Shown: positions 33,911 through 45,940 of the stretch, piece after piece
How the letters are laid out: every line of letters starts with the position of its first letter
How positions within the stretch are numbered: the stretch's first letter is position 1
Assembly (NCBI GenBank): GCA_963682175.1
Contig: OY821791.1
Location: 21,976,542 to 22,040,541 of the forward strand
DNA length: 64,000 nt
Direction of reading: 5' to 3'
DNA from: Triglochin maritima
Lineage: Eukaryota; Streptophyta; Magnoliopsida; Alismatales; Juncaginaceae
Notes under the pieces: generated by a model
Seen by the model: the letters and a program-made list of their open reading frames with translations, nothing else
The model's database searches: none
Told to the model about the DNA's origin: nothing
Made by a program: the position numbers and the translations under genes

Positions 33911-35759
33911 CCCCCGACCGACCCCAGCCACCTCCACTCTACCCCAGCCCGACCCCCGACCCAAGCCTGAGGAAATTTCTTTGTAGATTAAAAAAATCTT
34001 TTCTTAGATTTTGTTAATTGATTTGATTTATTTATTAATTAGATTTTGTTAACTAATTTCATTTTGTATGCTTTATTGCGTGATTTTGATTTTGATTGGT
34101 ACAATTATTTCAATGTCATAAATTTGAATGTAATAAATTTGCATGTGATAAATTTGAATATGGTTTGATTATAAGATGTTTAGGAATTTATATAATTTGT
34201 TTAGAATATATTTGTATGGGAAATGGATAGAGATATAAGATGAGGTGGGCAGAATCGAAAGAAGATGAAGAGTTCAGGTAGTTAGTTAGTTATTGTATAA
34301 TTAATTAGGTTGATAAATAGTTTTCTTGAAGATATCCAACATCTTTTCTTGAGTTTGCCTCGAGATGAGTTTGCAAGGAGGAGATGTTGGCAACAGAGGT
34401 AGAGAGGAAGAGGAATAGAGGATGAGTGTGAAGAATAGGATCGAGGGATTATATAAAGGGTGAAGAGGTGAGTAGATTTAGAAGTAACTGTGAAGCTCAT
34501 TTACACCCATTAAGTAACTTAGTCCCCACGGAGCACTCCCAATTTAAAAGTTCCTTGATTAATTGGATAAAAATTTAGAAATAGGATCAAGAGAGGACAA
34601 TCAAACTAAGAGTGCGGTCAATAAAATGAGATGAGACATTTCATTATCATTAAAGATTATTTGCAATGGTGTAAAGAGTGTTGAAAAGTAGGGAGAGTTA
34701 AATTTTGATGGTTTGATGCTGATGAGAATGATGGTTTGAGTTAAATTTTCATTATTATTTGACGCTGATGAGAATGCGGTCAATAAAGTGAGATGAGACA
34801 ATTCATTATCATTAAAGACATTGATGCTGATGATAATGATGGTTTGAGTTAAATTTCCAAAGAATTGTTCGATTTTGTTGATGATGGTTTGGATTTTTCT
34901 TGGTCCATTTTGGATTTCTATTATTATTTTAAAGAAATACAAGGTGTTCAGAATATCAGGTTTGGAACAAGGTTGGATTTTGATCGTGGTGGTTTTCTCG
35001 ATGTGATATTTGGTGTTTTATGTGTTTTATATCCTCCACTTAGAGTTAGGTATTTGGAGGATCATGGGAGGTTTTGTGGATATTTGGATTTTTGTTTAGA
35101 TGTTGATTGTGATGTTCTAAGATATTGGTGTTGAGAATTTGTGTGTATCATTGCATGTAGAGAAGTAAAATGATGTTTGGAATGAAAAATAGAAGCTAAC
35201 TCTTATGATATGTTTATGTTTTAGTGATTTTTTATGATTAAAGTGAAAAATAATTTTTGACGAAATTATGATAGATATTGTCACAAGGTGGATATTTTTT
35301 CGTGTCAATATAGGTCTTCAAAGAAATTTGTTTAGTAAAAATCTGGGGGAGTTTCTATCGAACTTTATAAATGTTTTTATTAAATGTAGACGTGTTTACC
35401 ATTTAGTTATATTGGGTTGGATTGAGTGGCATGTGCTAGTTTGATTAAGTTAGTTGGATTTTGTTGGATCGGCTAGTTGATTGTGTTACATTAAGCTGAA
35501 TTGGATTCGTTAGTTGGATTTGTTATTGATTTGGTTAGATTGGTTTTTGCTAGAATGAGTGGAATATGCCAGATGTGTTAGTTGACAATGAGTTAGTTGT
35601 GGTAATTCGGGCAAAGATTGAATTTAGGATTGTTGTTCGATGTTAAGCTATTATATTGATTTGGTTCTGCCAAAATCACTATAGAAATGTATTTCCTATT
35701 CCTCAGAATTTTTAACATGTTGTGTTTAACATGTTTGTCCATTTTAAATCAATAGAATC
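33911..35759. other. Unassigned AT-rich region with short repeats
   Basis: A Pro-codon-like C-rich phrase at 33911-33970 is followed by AT-rich DNA. 'ataaatttgaatg' type units repeat three times at about 34118-34160. An imperfect duplication, 'gcggtcaataaaatgagatg', occurs at 34615 and 34768 with 'gctgatgagaatgatggtttg' units around it. The latter part (35400-35700) is rich in 'ttagttggatt' variants. No protein match recognised. Confidence 0.4.
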
Positions 35760-36614
35760 ATGGTCACAGATAGAAGTTGGATCTATAAAAGAGAATTAAT
35801 CTTACATTCATAGAGAATCTGAAGTCATTTCTCACAACCAATACATTCGTGATGGGAAGATCTTATGCGCTTGCAAGAAATGTTGTAACAAGTGGCGACG
35901 AGAGGCGACGTCATCAACGATGTCATCGTAAATGTCTTTGCTCGTAATTATGAGCTATGGGTTTTTCACGGGGAAAGTATTGCAACTTCGAGTGCCCAAG
36001 TAGTCACGACAATAACAACACAACCAACAAAAAATGAGTCAGAAGAGGATGAAGTTAACAACATAGAGGGGATTATACACGATTTGGTCGAAGGTGGTAA
36101 CGCCACAACCGATTTGTGGAGACTGGAGATCGCAAAATATGTTGATAAGTTTCCGACCTATATGATGGACGGAGATCAACCGTTGTATCCCGGGTGCAAA
36201 CCAAAATTGACGAAATTATCGTACGTCATAAAAGTGTTTCACCTGAAGTGCACAAGTAGAAGGTCGGACACTTCATTTGATAAGTGGTTAGCGTACCAAG
36301 TAGAATTACTTCCAGTCGGAGCTAGTTTGCCAAATGATACATATGGGAGGAAAAAGTTTGTTGCCAACTTTTTTAAAGAAGTACCTCCAACCGCTTGACG
36401 TACCCGTTCGAAAGATATATGAATAAGTTGCAATCTTTTCAAAGGAATATAAATAACTTGAAGGATCAATTGCTGAAGGTATTCTGGTCAAGGAGTGTAT
36501 GACCTCTTCCCCAAGAGATTTATAGAGTGTAGAGATAGTATTAAACATGCCTTCGAGGAACAATGTAGGTGAAGGACCCTTACGTAAGGGTCAGATGACT
36601 GTGCTTGATCTAGA
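35760..36614 (+). pseudogene. TNP2-type CACTA transposase fragment, internally deleted, plus strand
   Basis: The start ATG at 35760 gives MVTDRSWIYKREL. Then, across frameshifts, come DGKILCACKKCCNK, NYELWVFHGES (transposase-associated domain), PLYPGCKPKLTKLSYVIKVF, HLKCTSRRSDTSFDKWL and LLPVGASLPNDTYGRKKF. Directly after about 36400 the sequence jumps to the DUF4218 end: LTYPFERYMNKLQSFQ, SIAEGILVKECMTSSPRDL, NMPSRNNVGEGPLRKGQMTV and LDLDT. The whole centre of the protein, including the presumed catalytic part, is missing. The frame is cut at 36614 by the terminus of CACTA-F. Similar motifs in opposite orientation occur in CACTA-D, but the sequences are diverged. Confidence 0.75.
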
Positions 36615-36632
36615 CACTACAACAATACAGGG
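36615..36632. other. Terminal sequence of CACTA-F
   Basis: CACTACAACAATACAGGG, a canonical CACTA start, lies directly after the interrupted TNP2 frame. The opposite terminus was not found near 48060-48200. Confidence 0.6.
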
Positions 36633-36639
36633 ATACACC

Positions 36640-37060
36640 AACAGTGGGTATTTGTTGGTGCCTATCACCGTTTGTTGGTGTACCACAACATCGACAAATA
36701 TAGTGCCATCGGTGTACTTACGTTGGTGTATATCTACTCTGACGGATCGACCAACGGAGACTCCCTGTCGGTGTTACTTTTGGCATGACAATTTCAGCCA
36801 TTTTTTTTTGCTTGCTTTCGTCGTACCGTAGAACACTGACAAATGATCTATCCGTGTAGGTTCACTGACGGAGGTATCCATCGGTGTGCGTTACACCGAC
36901 TAATACGTTCTCAGACAGTTGTAGAACATACACTAATGGATAGGTATTGTTGGCGATAAATATTGGTTACATACATCGACAGATATGTTTCGTCGGTGTA
37001 CGTCTACAAATGTTAGTACTATCACCGACGAATATAGTCCGTCGGTGTATGTCTTGTCCA
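36640..37060. repeat. Subterminal repeats of CACTA-F
   Basis: GTTGGTGT, CATCGGTGT, CGTCGGTGTA and the reverse complements CACCGAC/CACCAAC recur about fifteen times, for example near 36653, 36672, 36709, 36768, 36881, 36896, 36993 and 37050. This motif differs from CACGTCGGT of CACTA-D, though both share a CGGTG-like core. Confidence 0.6.
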
Positions 37061-37453
37061 AAACCCAAAAGATCTTCTTTGCTCTTTCAGATTCTGGGTT
37101 TCCCTGTTCATTCATCAAACATTCATACACATCCTTCAAGAAGTATTCATACACATCCAATTCAATCATCACTCAACAACAAGCATTCATAGACATCCAA
37201 CTCTTTAAACAATAATTCATACAATTTAAACACAAAAGTAATATATATATTGACTTATCTAAAACAATTCAATCAAACAAGTTGTAATTTCATTACAATT
37301 ACCATCTAAATTCAGTAAGTACTAGAAATGAGTTTAACCATAAAAACTGACAGTGAACATAAAAAACTAAATTACTAAACCTCCTGCGTAGGTTCCGCCC
37401 GATGGATCGTCATCGTTATCTTGACTTGGTCACGGATTTGGCGTGCAAAAATT

Positions 37454-37556
37454 CTGCACGATTAAAACATTAAACATTAAGTCACTTAGAACATTATGAT
37501 GTATATAAATTAACTTAGTAAATGTAATATAATTTACTAAATTATAAATACAATAC
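37454..37556 (-). other. Intron 2 of CACTA-F gene
   Basis: The minus strand has donor GTATTGTAT and acceptor AATCGTGCAG; 103 bases. It joins CCG AG with A to make an Arg codon and leads to a stop 26 codons later. Confidence 0.5.
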
Positions 37557-37900
37557 CTCGGGATTAAAACCTCCCCTCTCCATGAAAAGTCGACCATCGA
37601 CGTATACCTCTCAAGGTGGTTTTGCATATTCTCTAACTTGTTTTGCATCTTCACTAGTTGGCTTAACACCTTCTTCATCTCCTCACCTTTCTCAACCTCC
37701 ACTCTGGCGTTACTCTCTGCTTGAGATGGCACTCCGTGTGGGCCATACATCTCAGTTGGTGTGATGAGACTTGAGTACCTCCTCACACGCCCATGCTCAT
37801 CATCAAGAACAGTTTCGACCGGATCGTAGGTGCCAAGTGCCGTATTGATAGATCCTTGAGAGCTCGTCCTACCCGACCCTCGTAAAGATTCCAATTGTTC

Positions 37901-37985
37901 CTAAAATAAGAAAACATTATAAATTCACAAAGAAAGTAACAAACAACACTAAGTAATTGAAAACTAATAATAATCTGAAACTTAC
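37901..37985 (-). other. Intron 1 of CACTA-F gene
   Basis: The minus strand has donor GTAAGTTTC and acceptor CTTATTTTAG; 85 bases, AT-rich, phase 0 between ATT ATT and GAA CAA. It supports a real spliced gene. Confidence 0.6.
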
Positions 37986-38199
37986 AATAATGGTTGCAGC
38001 TTCAGGGAGTGTCTTGTCACCAAGCTGGATGTACATATCGATACGATTAGGCTCAAGAGTGAACTCTATCTCATTTTTAATTGTAGAGCCCCAAACATAG
38101 AGAAGTTGTGTAGATCCACAACCTCTGCTTGTACTCGCGGTACCTATGCCCTCCTGGCTTGGAACGTCCTCACCATCGGTAGCACCGTCAGCTATCTAT

Positions 38200-38204
38200 G
38201 GGGT
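38200..38204. repeat. Target site duplication GGGGT (left)
   Basis: GGGGT immediately before the LTR start TGTAGG; an identical pentamer is at 47963-47967. Confidence 0.95.
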
Positions 38205-40226
38205 TGTAGGATTTCGTGTTTAATTGTACATATATATTTTCGAAATTTTTATGCACAATAAGGATCAATTTACAATTTTCTATAATTTATTTCATGCATG
38301 CATCAATTTGCTTCAATAACTTTATTAAAACAAATATGGGACTCCGAAATTTATACCTAGAAGTTCTCTAAAACTTCTTGATGATCCGGAGATGTTGAGG
38401 ATGCTTGTCGCTGCACCGGATGCCTCCGAGTATTCACCAAACTCTAAACAAGATCGGAGAGAGGGAAGCTAGTCTCTCAATCTCCGATAGGATTTAGAAT
38501 CTAATTACTAACCCCTCTTTAGTTCCCTTGAGAAGATGATCTCTGAAGAACTAAAACTAAACTTAAGAATTAAGGAAATTTCGTGGAGAATTATGGAGAG
38601 AGAATTTTGCACAAGAAAATAATGAATGAGATTAATGAGGTAATGAGATAAACTTGTATTTATAAGCTCTTTCCAAATTACCTATTCATGTGCAACCCCT
38701 TGCCCATGATTTCATGCAAAATTCCATCTAACCATCCATTATTTGCTAACAAATAATCTTAGCCACGAATTAAATCAATTATGGACCAATTCCATGCATG
38801 ATCTAATTAATTCTTAAATTAATTCTGCATAAAACCATCTGGCCGGTCGACCGTTTGCGAGGTCCGGTCGACCGCGTAGACCGAGTTTCGGTCGACCGTT
38901 TGACATTCGGTCGACCGTTCTCAACAGTAGAATATTTCATCGCAATGTTCGGTCGACCGACCGATAGATTCGGTCGACCGTTCCGAACAGACGAAAATTC
39001 CCTGTTATCGGTTGAGACGCTTCCGGTCGACCGTTTACTGTTGTTCGGTCGACTGGTTGTGCACTATTTTGCAGAATTGTCAAATTTCAGTTTAACCCCT
39101 ACAAAATTTGACATTTCAGGATTAGTAGTAAATTCATAACTTATGTAACATATTATCCTATGTAATGATTAATCATTACACCCCATAATATTTACATCAC
39201 ATATGAATTTAATTTAGATTCTAACTATGTTATTAATCACAACATAATTTTGATTTTGCTTGTTCACCCCATGTGTCGTATTTTTCACATGAAACCCGAC
39301 ACATCCTATGAACTCAAAATCCCCATTTCTTGTTTCCCAGTTTTGTGGTGTGACCTATCGGAGGATCTAAACTAAGTTGCCAGTGATATAAAGAACTTAA
39401 TATCACAAGCTATAAGCGGTATCTAGCTACACATTATAGCTCCCAATTAGTTAGATGTCTTAATTCCACTCGAACCAAAACCCGATCCATTTAGTGATGG
39501 AGTGCACCACTTGTGTCCGTCCCTTGCCTCATGATATTAAGAATACACACAAAGTAGCATTGTGTCATCTTTGTCTTAGTATTCATTTCTTGATATCTTT
39601 AAGCTAGTTATAAATATGTGACTTAACTCAAATCACATTGTGCACATTATAACTTTGCTTTATCAAGGGGCCCACTAATATCATCACTCAATTAAGAGGG
39701 GCAATGATAATCTTTTGACTAACTATCTTCTCCAACAAAAGTTGTACTTAACGAACCAATGCCTTTACACTACACTTATCGATAGCTCAAGACACTAGTC
39801 TAATCAAGCATTTCTTAAGTGATTGGATATAAGTCTCATATCAAAGGACCAAAGACACAGTAAAATATTAATGACACAGAAACACATTTCTATAATATTT
39901 TACTTATTAGGTCTATTTAGTATACAAAAGTAATATTTTCCTCTTTTGCATACCCGTGTTGTCACTCACTTGTAGAGCTACAATGATCTATGACCAACAC
40001 GACAATCTTAACTCGGTAATTAATGTCCCATGTTAATTACCATGATTGCGAATATCTTTTGTTTTATGTAAACCAATATCTTTTAGAGCTCTACGGTTAA
40101 GGACCAAGAGCCTCTTCCTTAACACTTCTAAAAGACGAATAACATAAACAAGGAGCAAAATGATTTCTCATTCAATTCATAATAATTGACATTTAAAAGT
40201 AAAACTTTTAGAACACATTCCCTTCA
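38205..40226 (-). repeat. Copia-1 3' LTR (left)
   Basis: The plus strand runs from TGTAGGATTTCG to CATTCCCTTCA. In transcription sense it begins TGAAGGGAATG and ends CCTACA. It carries the palindrome array at 38842-39056 and a TATA-like CTTATAAATAC (minus, about 38650-38670). It also has a conserved block 'cacattgtgcacattata' near 39630. Confidence 0.95.
38842..39056. repeat. GGTCGACC palindrome array (Copia-1 left LTR)
   Basis: Seven perfect CGGTCGACCG sites and one CGGTCGACTG in about 215 bases, most followed by TTT or TTC. The spacing is irregular. Confidence 0.85.
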
Positions 40227-40240
40227 ATCTCCCACTTGTT
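40227..40240 (-). other. Polypurine tract of Copia-1
   Basis: The minus strand reads AACAAGTGGGAGAT immediately before the 3' LTR; it is a typical plant Copia tract. Confidence 0.9.
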
Positions 40241-40311
40241 ATTAAAGTTTTGTTTCACATACATACTCAATGTATAAAACAATAATAACTAGGGTAAAAC
40301 CCCATTACATA

Positions 40312-41687
40312 TCAATCATCAAGCCAATCTACATGGTTCCTCAATCCCATGGACTCGAAATGCATTTCGCCCTTGGCTTGGGATAAGGGTTTTGTGAATG
40401 GATCAGCTGTGTTGCTGTTGGTGTCCACCCATAAAAGATTTATTTTGCCTTCGTCGATGAGGTCACGTGTCACGAAGTACTTACAATCCATGTACTTCAC
40501 TTTGTGGTGTGATCTAGGATCCTTGATTTGCGAGATAGACGCACTATTATCGCAAAATAGCTCAATGGGTCCCTCGCTCGTGGGAACTACTCCAAGCTCT
40601 TCAAGGAACTTCTTGATCCACACTCCTTCCTTGCTCACTTCAGCGACAGCCATTACTTCGGAATCAGTGGTTGAGTCGGCCGTAGTGGTTTGCTTCCTGC
40701 TACGCCAACTCACAGCTCCACCATTCAGAGGAAAGATGTATCCTGATTGCGACCTTCTATCGTCTGGATCACTCATGAAACTCGCATCCGAGTACCCTTC
40801 GGCTATCAATTCCCTTTGTCCTCCATAAACAAGAATCTTATCCTTAGTCCGATTAAGGTACTTCAGGATAGTCTTGACCGCAGTCCAATACTCAGGTCCT
40901 GCGTTGGATTGGTGACAAATTGTCACGCTTAGAGCATACGAGACATCGGGTCTTGTGCAAGTCATCGCGTACATGATCGACCCAATTGCCGAAGCATAAG
41001 GGACATCCTTCATGTACTCTAAGTCCTTACGTGATTGCGCACGTTGAGACTTCTTGAGTTGCACACCCATACTCATTGGCACACTGCCCTTTTTGGAGTT
41101 GTTCATCATGAACATTTCCAAGACCTTGTCAATGTATGCACGTTAACTGAGGCCAATGAGTCTATGGGATCTATCTCGATATATCTTGATTCCCAAGATG
41201 TATTGAGCCTCACCCATATCTTTCATTGAAAATGCAGATTTCAATGAACTTCTCATTTGCTCAAGCAAAGGAATATGATTGCCCATTAGCAATATGTCAT
41301 CGACATATAAGATCAGGAATACTACATGGCTCCCACTAACGTTCTTGTATACACAAGGTTCTTCCTTACTTTGAATGAAGTGAAGCTTCTTCACTTCCTC
41401 GTCAAAGCGTTTGTTCAAACTCCTTCATGCTTGCTTCAATCCACAAATGGATCTTTCAAGCTTGCATACCTTCTCGTTATTCTTTGGATCTTCAAAACCT
41501 TGAGGTTGTACCATGTACACATCCTCCTCCAAGTTCCCATTAAGGAACGCCGTTTTGACATCTATTTGCCATATTTCATAATCATGAAACACGGCAATAA
41601 CGAGCATAATCCGAATAGACTTGAACATGGCAACCGATGAAAAAGTTTCATCATTGTCAATTCCTTGAACTTGAGTGAAACCCTTCT
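40312..41687 (-). pseudogene. Copia-1 reverse transcriptase and RNase H
   Basis: After the frameshift near 41690 the remainder lies in one phase with stops: MFKSIRIMLVIAVFHDYEIW, QIDVKTAFLNGNLEEDVYMV and CGLKQA, then TGA (about 41430), then the active-site block LILYVDDILLMGN (YVDD at 41296-41307), FSMKDMGEAQYILGIKIYRD, then TAA near 41142, then a 269-codon open part. The latter has RPDVSYALSV, the RNase H Asp/Glu/Asp series (GYSDASFMSDPDDRRS, SEVMAVAE, ELFCDNSASI) and HHKVKYMDCKYFVTRDLIDE. It ends GLRNHVDWLDD. Polymerase motifs are intact; the stops are single-base changes. Confidence 0.9.
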
Positions 41688-43334
41688 CTACAAGCCTCGC
41701 TTTGTAGTTGTCAAGTTCCCATCCATGACCATCTTCCTCTTAAAAACCCATTTATTTTGAATGACCTTTTTCCCTTGACGAAGGTCAACCAAGTTCCACA
41801 CTTGATTATCATACATGGATTCTATTTCGGATTCCATGGCCTCGAGCCACAGTTTGGAGTCTTCCCTTTCCATTGCTTCTTGGAAGGTCAAGGGATCATT
41901 GGTATCTAGTACCATGATCTCATGAAGTCCCAAATATATATCGGGTTTCTTCCTTTCCCTTGTTGACCTTCTTAGTTCCTTTGGTTCTTCTCGTGTCTCT
42001 TGAACTTCTTCCACAATTTCTTGAGGAGTGGGTTCATGTTCAACTCTTGAACGTACACTAGGTGGGGATGATAGAGATTCTCTCACAATTTCTTGCGAGG
42101 GTCTCTCACTTACGCTCCCACTAACCAAAGGAATCTCGGTTGGGCCTTCATGATCTTGAATGTCATCATTCATGTCATGATCTTGTAGAGTATCTTGAGT
42201 TTCCTCAAGCACAACCCTACTCCCACTACTTTTCACTCTTTCCAGAAATTCCTTTTCCAGAAATGTGGCATCCCTCTCTACAATCACTTGATTGGAGGTG
42301 ATATGCCAAAAGTAGTACCCTCTTGTCACACGAGGATAACCAATAAAGAAGCACTTATCCGCTTTTGGTTGAAGTTTGGTCGACATCAATCTCTTGACGT
42401 AAGCCTCACAACCCCAAATCTTGAGAAAATTGAGCTTGGGTGTTTTACCACTCCACATCTCATAAGGAGTTTTCTCCACGGATTTGGATGGAACATTATT
42501 TAGTGTGTAAGCCGCAGTTTGTAGTGCATAACTCCAAAAGTAAAGAGGTAATTCCACATGACTCATCATTGACCGAACCATGTCGAGCAATGTCCTATTC
42601 CTCCTTTCGGATACCCCATTCCACTGAGGTGTACCGGGAGGGGTGAGTTGAGGTACAATACCAAACTCCTTTAGGTATGAGTCAAATTCGGCACTTAAGT
42701 ACTCACCTCCACGATCCGTTCGTAGAGACTTGATTTTCTTGTCGAGTTGGTTCTCTACTTCATTCTTGAATTCTTTGAATTTGTCAAAGGATTCACTTTT
42801 GTTTCTCATTAGATAAACATAGCCATAACGACTATAATCATCCGTGAACGTAATGAAGTACCTGAAACCATCTCGTGCACTAGTACTCGTTGGACCACAT
42901 ACATCGGAATGTATCAAATCCAATAAGCCACTCGCCCTCGGGCCTTTCTTGTTGAAAGGCTTTTTGGTCATCTTTCCCATTAAACATGGTTGGCACGTCT
43001 CCAATGATTTAAAATCAAGTAGACCAAGAAGGTTAGCTTCTTGCAATTTCTTGATGCGGTTTTCATTTATGTGACCAAGACGATAGTGCCACAAGAGAGT
43101 ATCATTCTCGTGAGTGGTTTTAAGTCTTTTGTTATTGATATTAAAGATTTGTTTATTATTCAATTCAAGCAAATAGAGACCATTCCTTATGAATGCATTT
43201 GCATAGAAAACACCATTCTTCGATATAGACAAGCAAGAATTTGAAATATTTATATTAAAATTATCCATATCTAAACATGATACATAAATAATGTTCTTGC
43301 TAATCGAAGGCACATAATAAACATCTTTAGACAT
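41688..43334 (-). pseudogene. Copia-1 integrase and linker, open over 548 codons
   Basis: Protease tail (VYYVPSISKNIIYVSCLDMD), then the integrase zinc domain with WHYRLGHINENRI and CQPCLMGKMTKKPF. The catalytic core has the first Asp in LIHSDVCGP, the second in SLRTDRGGEYLS and the Glu in PQWNGVSERRNRTLLDMV, then WGCEAYVKRL and CFFIGYPRVTRGYYFW. A Ser/Pro/Glu-rich linker follows, with RRSTRERKKPDIYLG. RT begins at FQEAMEREDSKLWLEAMESE and WVFKRKMVMDGN. The frame then shifts at TTTKRGL, where the family has YKARLVAKG. Catalytic residues of integrase appear intact. It would insert cDNA in the nucleus. Confidence 0.9.
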
Positions 43335-43339
43335 AAATT

Positions 43340-44422
43340 TAAACCACTACATAATTGAAGCACCACAGAACCTTGTGCAACCGCAGACACGTTCGCACCA
43401 TTTCCGAACTTCAATTCTACTTCGTTCCTTACGAGTTCCTTCCTATCCATGAGTAGCTGCACATTAGAAACTATATGAGCACAAGATCTGGTATCAATTA
43501 CCCAATCCTGGACAGAGGTGGCTAAATTTATTTCAATAACAAATATACCTTTGGCCTTTTTGGGGCGTCGACGTTCAATCACTCCGTTGTCAAGGTCTTC
43601 CTTGTACTTGGGGCAATTTGGCCGGATGTGTCCTTTTTCACCGCAGCGAAAGCACTCCGTATTGGGAGTTGGAGATTTCTGAGATTTCCCCCTTGAGGCA
43701 CTCGCACGAGCACCTCCTACTCCCTTGCTCTTGATTGAACCACTTTTGGTAGATTTGCCCTTTCCTTTACCAATCTTTCGGCTCCTCCCATGGACGGCAA
43801 TGACTTGCTTGTCCCTACCCTTGCCCATGTCAACTTCAACAGTTTTGAGAGCGTTGTGCAGCTCCTCAAGACTCACCCCTTTTTCACGCACATGATAGTG
43901 CATCACAAAGTCCTTAAAGGACGGGGCTTGAGAGTTAAGAATCATATCTTCAGCAATGTCCTCGGGCATTGGTGAAGAGAGCTTTGCCAACTTCTCAAGG
44001 TACCCTTGCATCGTGAGAAAATGCATGGATACCGATGTTCCCTCCGCCATATGACACCTTGTGAGTGCGATGGTGGTCTTATAGTGCTCCTTTCGGGCAC
44101 TATCCATGAACATCTTAGATAAAGCTTCCATGGTCTTCTTGGGTTTTGAATCCAAGTATTTCGCTTGAAGCGAGTCACCCATGGATGCTAGCATAAGACC
44201 GTGAACTTGGTTCTCTTGGTCTTCCTACTTGGCCTTAGCCTCTTTCTCTTCATCGGTTAATCTCTCATTCCATTTTGGGATTGGACCTTCCAAAATGTGA
44301 GATCGTTTCTCAAACTTTAACACGATGTTGAGTTTGAGTTGCCAACTAATGAAGTTTGAGCCATCATTTGCTAAAGGGTGTTTTTCTATCATGGATCGTA
44401 CGATAGGTTGGATGTTCGACAT
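43340..44422 (-). pseudogene. gag: Copia-1 gag and protease
   Basis: It starts MSNIQPIVRSMIEKHPL at 44422. A UBN2-type gag follows (NFISWQLKLNIVLKFEKRSH), then a TAG stop after KEAKAK at about 44225, then MLASMGDSLQAKYLDSKPKK, HYKTTIALTRCHMAEGTSVS, a Lys/Gly/Ser-rich basic region and the knuckle CFRCGEKGHIRPNC. Protease begins VQDWVIDTRSCAHIVSNVQL. The family active site is DTG; here it reads DTR (GGA to AGA type change), which should abolish activity. The frame shifts near 43340 before YYVPSISKN. Function by family: virus-like particle protein and its maturation protease. Confidence 0.9.
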
Positions 44423-45927
44423 TTTTCTACAAAATAAATAATACAGGTTTTAATGCCAATTTTATGTTTTTAATACACATACATATATATCGAATATAAA
44501 TGTAAATACTGCAAATAAAATTTTGCCCATAAATGCAGTAATCCAAGATCCTATCAATTGTAATATAAACTAGCTAAGGGCTATCGAATACATCACAATA
44601 TCAAGGTAAGAAAAACTCTTTCTAATCACAACCTCTTTGAATTTTAGCAATATTAGCATCTTCAAACTCTTGTGACTCTTGTCGTTTTAATTATGAGGGA
44701 ATATGACCTATCCTCGTAAGAAAAACTTTTTCCCAAAATCGAGCGAGGGCTCTAGGTAATGTTAAGAAAACTTATTTTCATTTGATATGAGATACGTTTA
44801 TCCATTGTATTCACAACTAAACATACTTGGGGTTCACTAGGGTGAAACGCACCTCATATATTCAATCGTGGCACAACAAAAGACAACCATTATATCTCCC
44901 ACTATTCCCAAAGATGGAGGGAGCTATCTCCTGCTAAGGGGGAGCAGAGTATCCCTCGATCAATGGCTGCTAGTGGATGAAATAAGAAGGAAAATTACTC
45001 TTAATTTTTGTTGGACAATTTCATGTATTAACATGTGATTCAGAATTTTAGGTTATCATGCATATTATTATTTATACACATCCTGACATTCAACACATTC
45101 ATCACATGCATAGCAAGATAAAAACAGAAATTAAACCATTCAGACAATCCACATCGTGTGAGTTTATATGATCCCTTCGATCCTTGATCCTCCATCCCTG
45201 ATCTTTAATCCTCAATCGATGCGCTACAGTGGCGACTTCCTCTTGCACCGGAGATGTAGATTTTACAGAAAATAAACATGCTCCTCATATTCGATAAAAA
45301 CCCGACTAGTGCAAGTCCTACGTAAAAAACCTCTCATATGCAAATGCAATTATCTAAAAGACGGAAAGAGAGAATTTTGGCTTTTACATACAAATAAGCC
45401 CCTGTATAATAATGATTACATACATTCATAGTTGCTGATTTGGAACATATAAACTCACAATTCCTGCAAAGACAACTCGAGCATCCATGCACGCAATATC
45501 GCTATAAACTATGCAATCTAGTTTATCAATCATCTAGAATCCTAAACAATTCTTTGAAAAACATTTTGAAATCCATTAAAAAGGTTTTTCATCCATCCAC
45601 ATGTTCAAAAACAATTTTGAACCGCTGTCCATCCAATTTCCTAAAAGGAAAGACGAACCGCAGTTTTTCGGTTTTGTTGATTCTCTTACAAAATAATCGT
45701 TTATACTTAAAACGAAATTATTGCAAGTTAGACTTACGTCTAAATCATAATTCTAATAATTACATGACATGTTTTAAACTACTTAAAACATTCAAAACGA
45801 ATTATTACACAGAATTATTTCAACAAGACATTAAAAGACCGAAAAACCGGAAAATCGAATTGTTCGAACCCTAGACGGTAAACTAAATTTGTTCATAGTC
45901 TCAAATCATTAGAAAATTGAACCCTAA
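44423..45927 (-). mobile_element. Copia-1 5' untranslated leader
   Basis: A 1.5-kb region between primer site and gag ATG, with no convincing frame. It is conserved with Copia-1b (26506-27193 and 31458-32356), showing that long leaders are a family trait. Confidence 0.75.
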
Positions 45928-45939
45928 GCTCTGATACCA
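45928..45939 (-). other. Primer binding site of Copia-1
   Basis: The minus strand reads TGGTATCAGAGC, complementary to the 3' end of initiator Met-tRNA, one base inside the 5' LTR. Confidence 0.95.
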
Positions 45940-45940
45940 C

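Larger units (their letters stand above)
36615..38204 (-). mobile_element. CACTA element F, left part
   Basis: It runs from the CACTA terminus to the Copia-1 insertion point. It includes subterminal repeats (36640-37060) and exons of a minus-strand gene (37375-38204). It continues on the other side of the Copia insertion at 47963 to at least 48060; the right limit is unclear. Confidence 0.6.

Noticed and set aside
34865..35134. 89-codon plus frame with many Asp, Phe and Gly residues
   Set aside because: No homology recognised and embedded in repeat-rich AT DNA; too weak to call a gene.
40349..40828. 159-codon plus-strand frame
   Set aside because: Antisense of the Copia-1 RNase H coding region.
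45440..45874. 144-codon plus frame in the Copia-1 leader
   Set aside because: No protein motif; opposite to the direction of the element and not kept in the Copia-1b leader.
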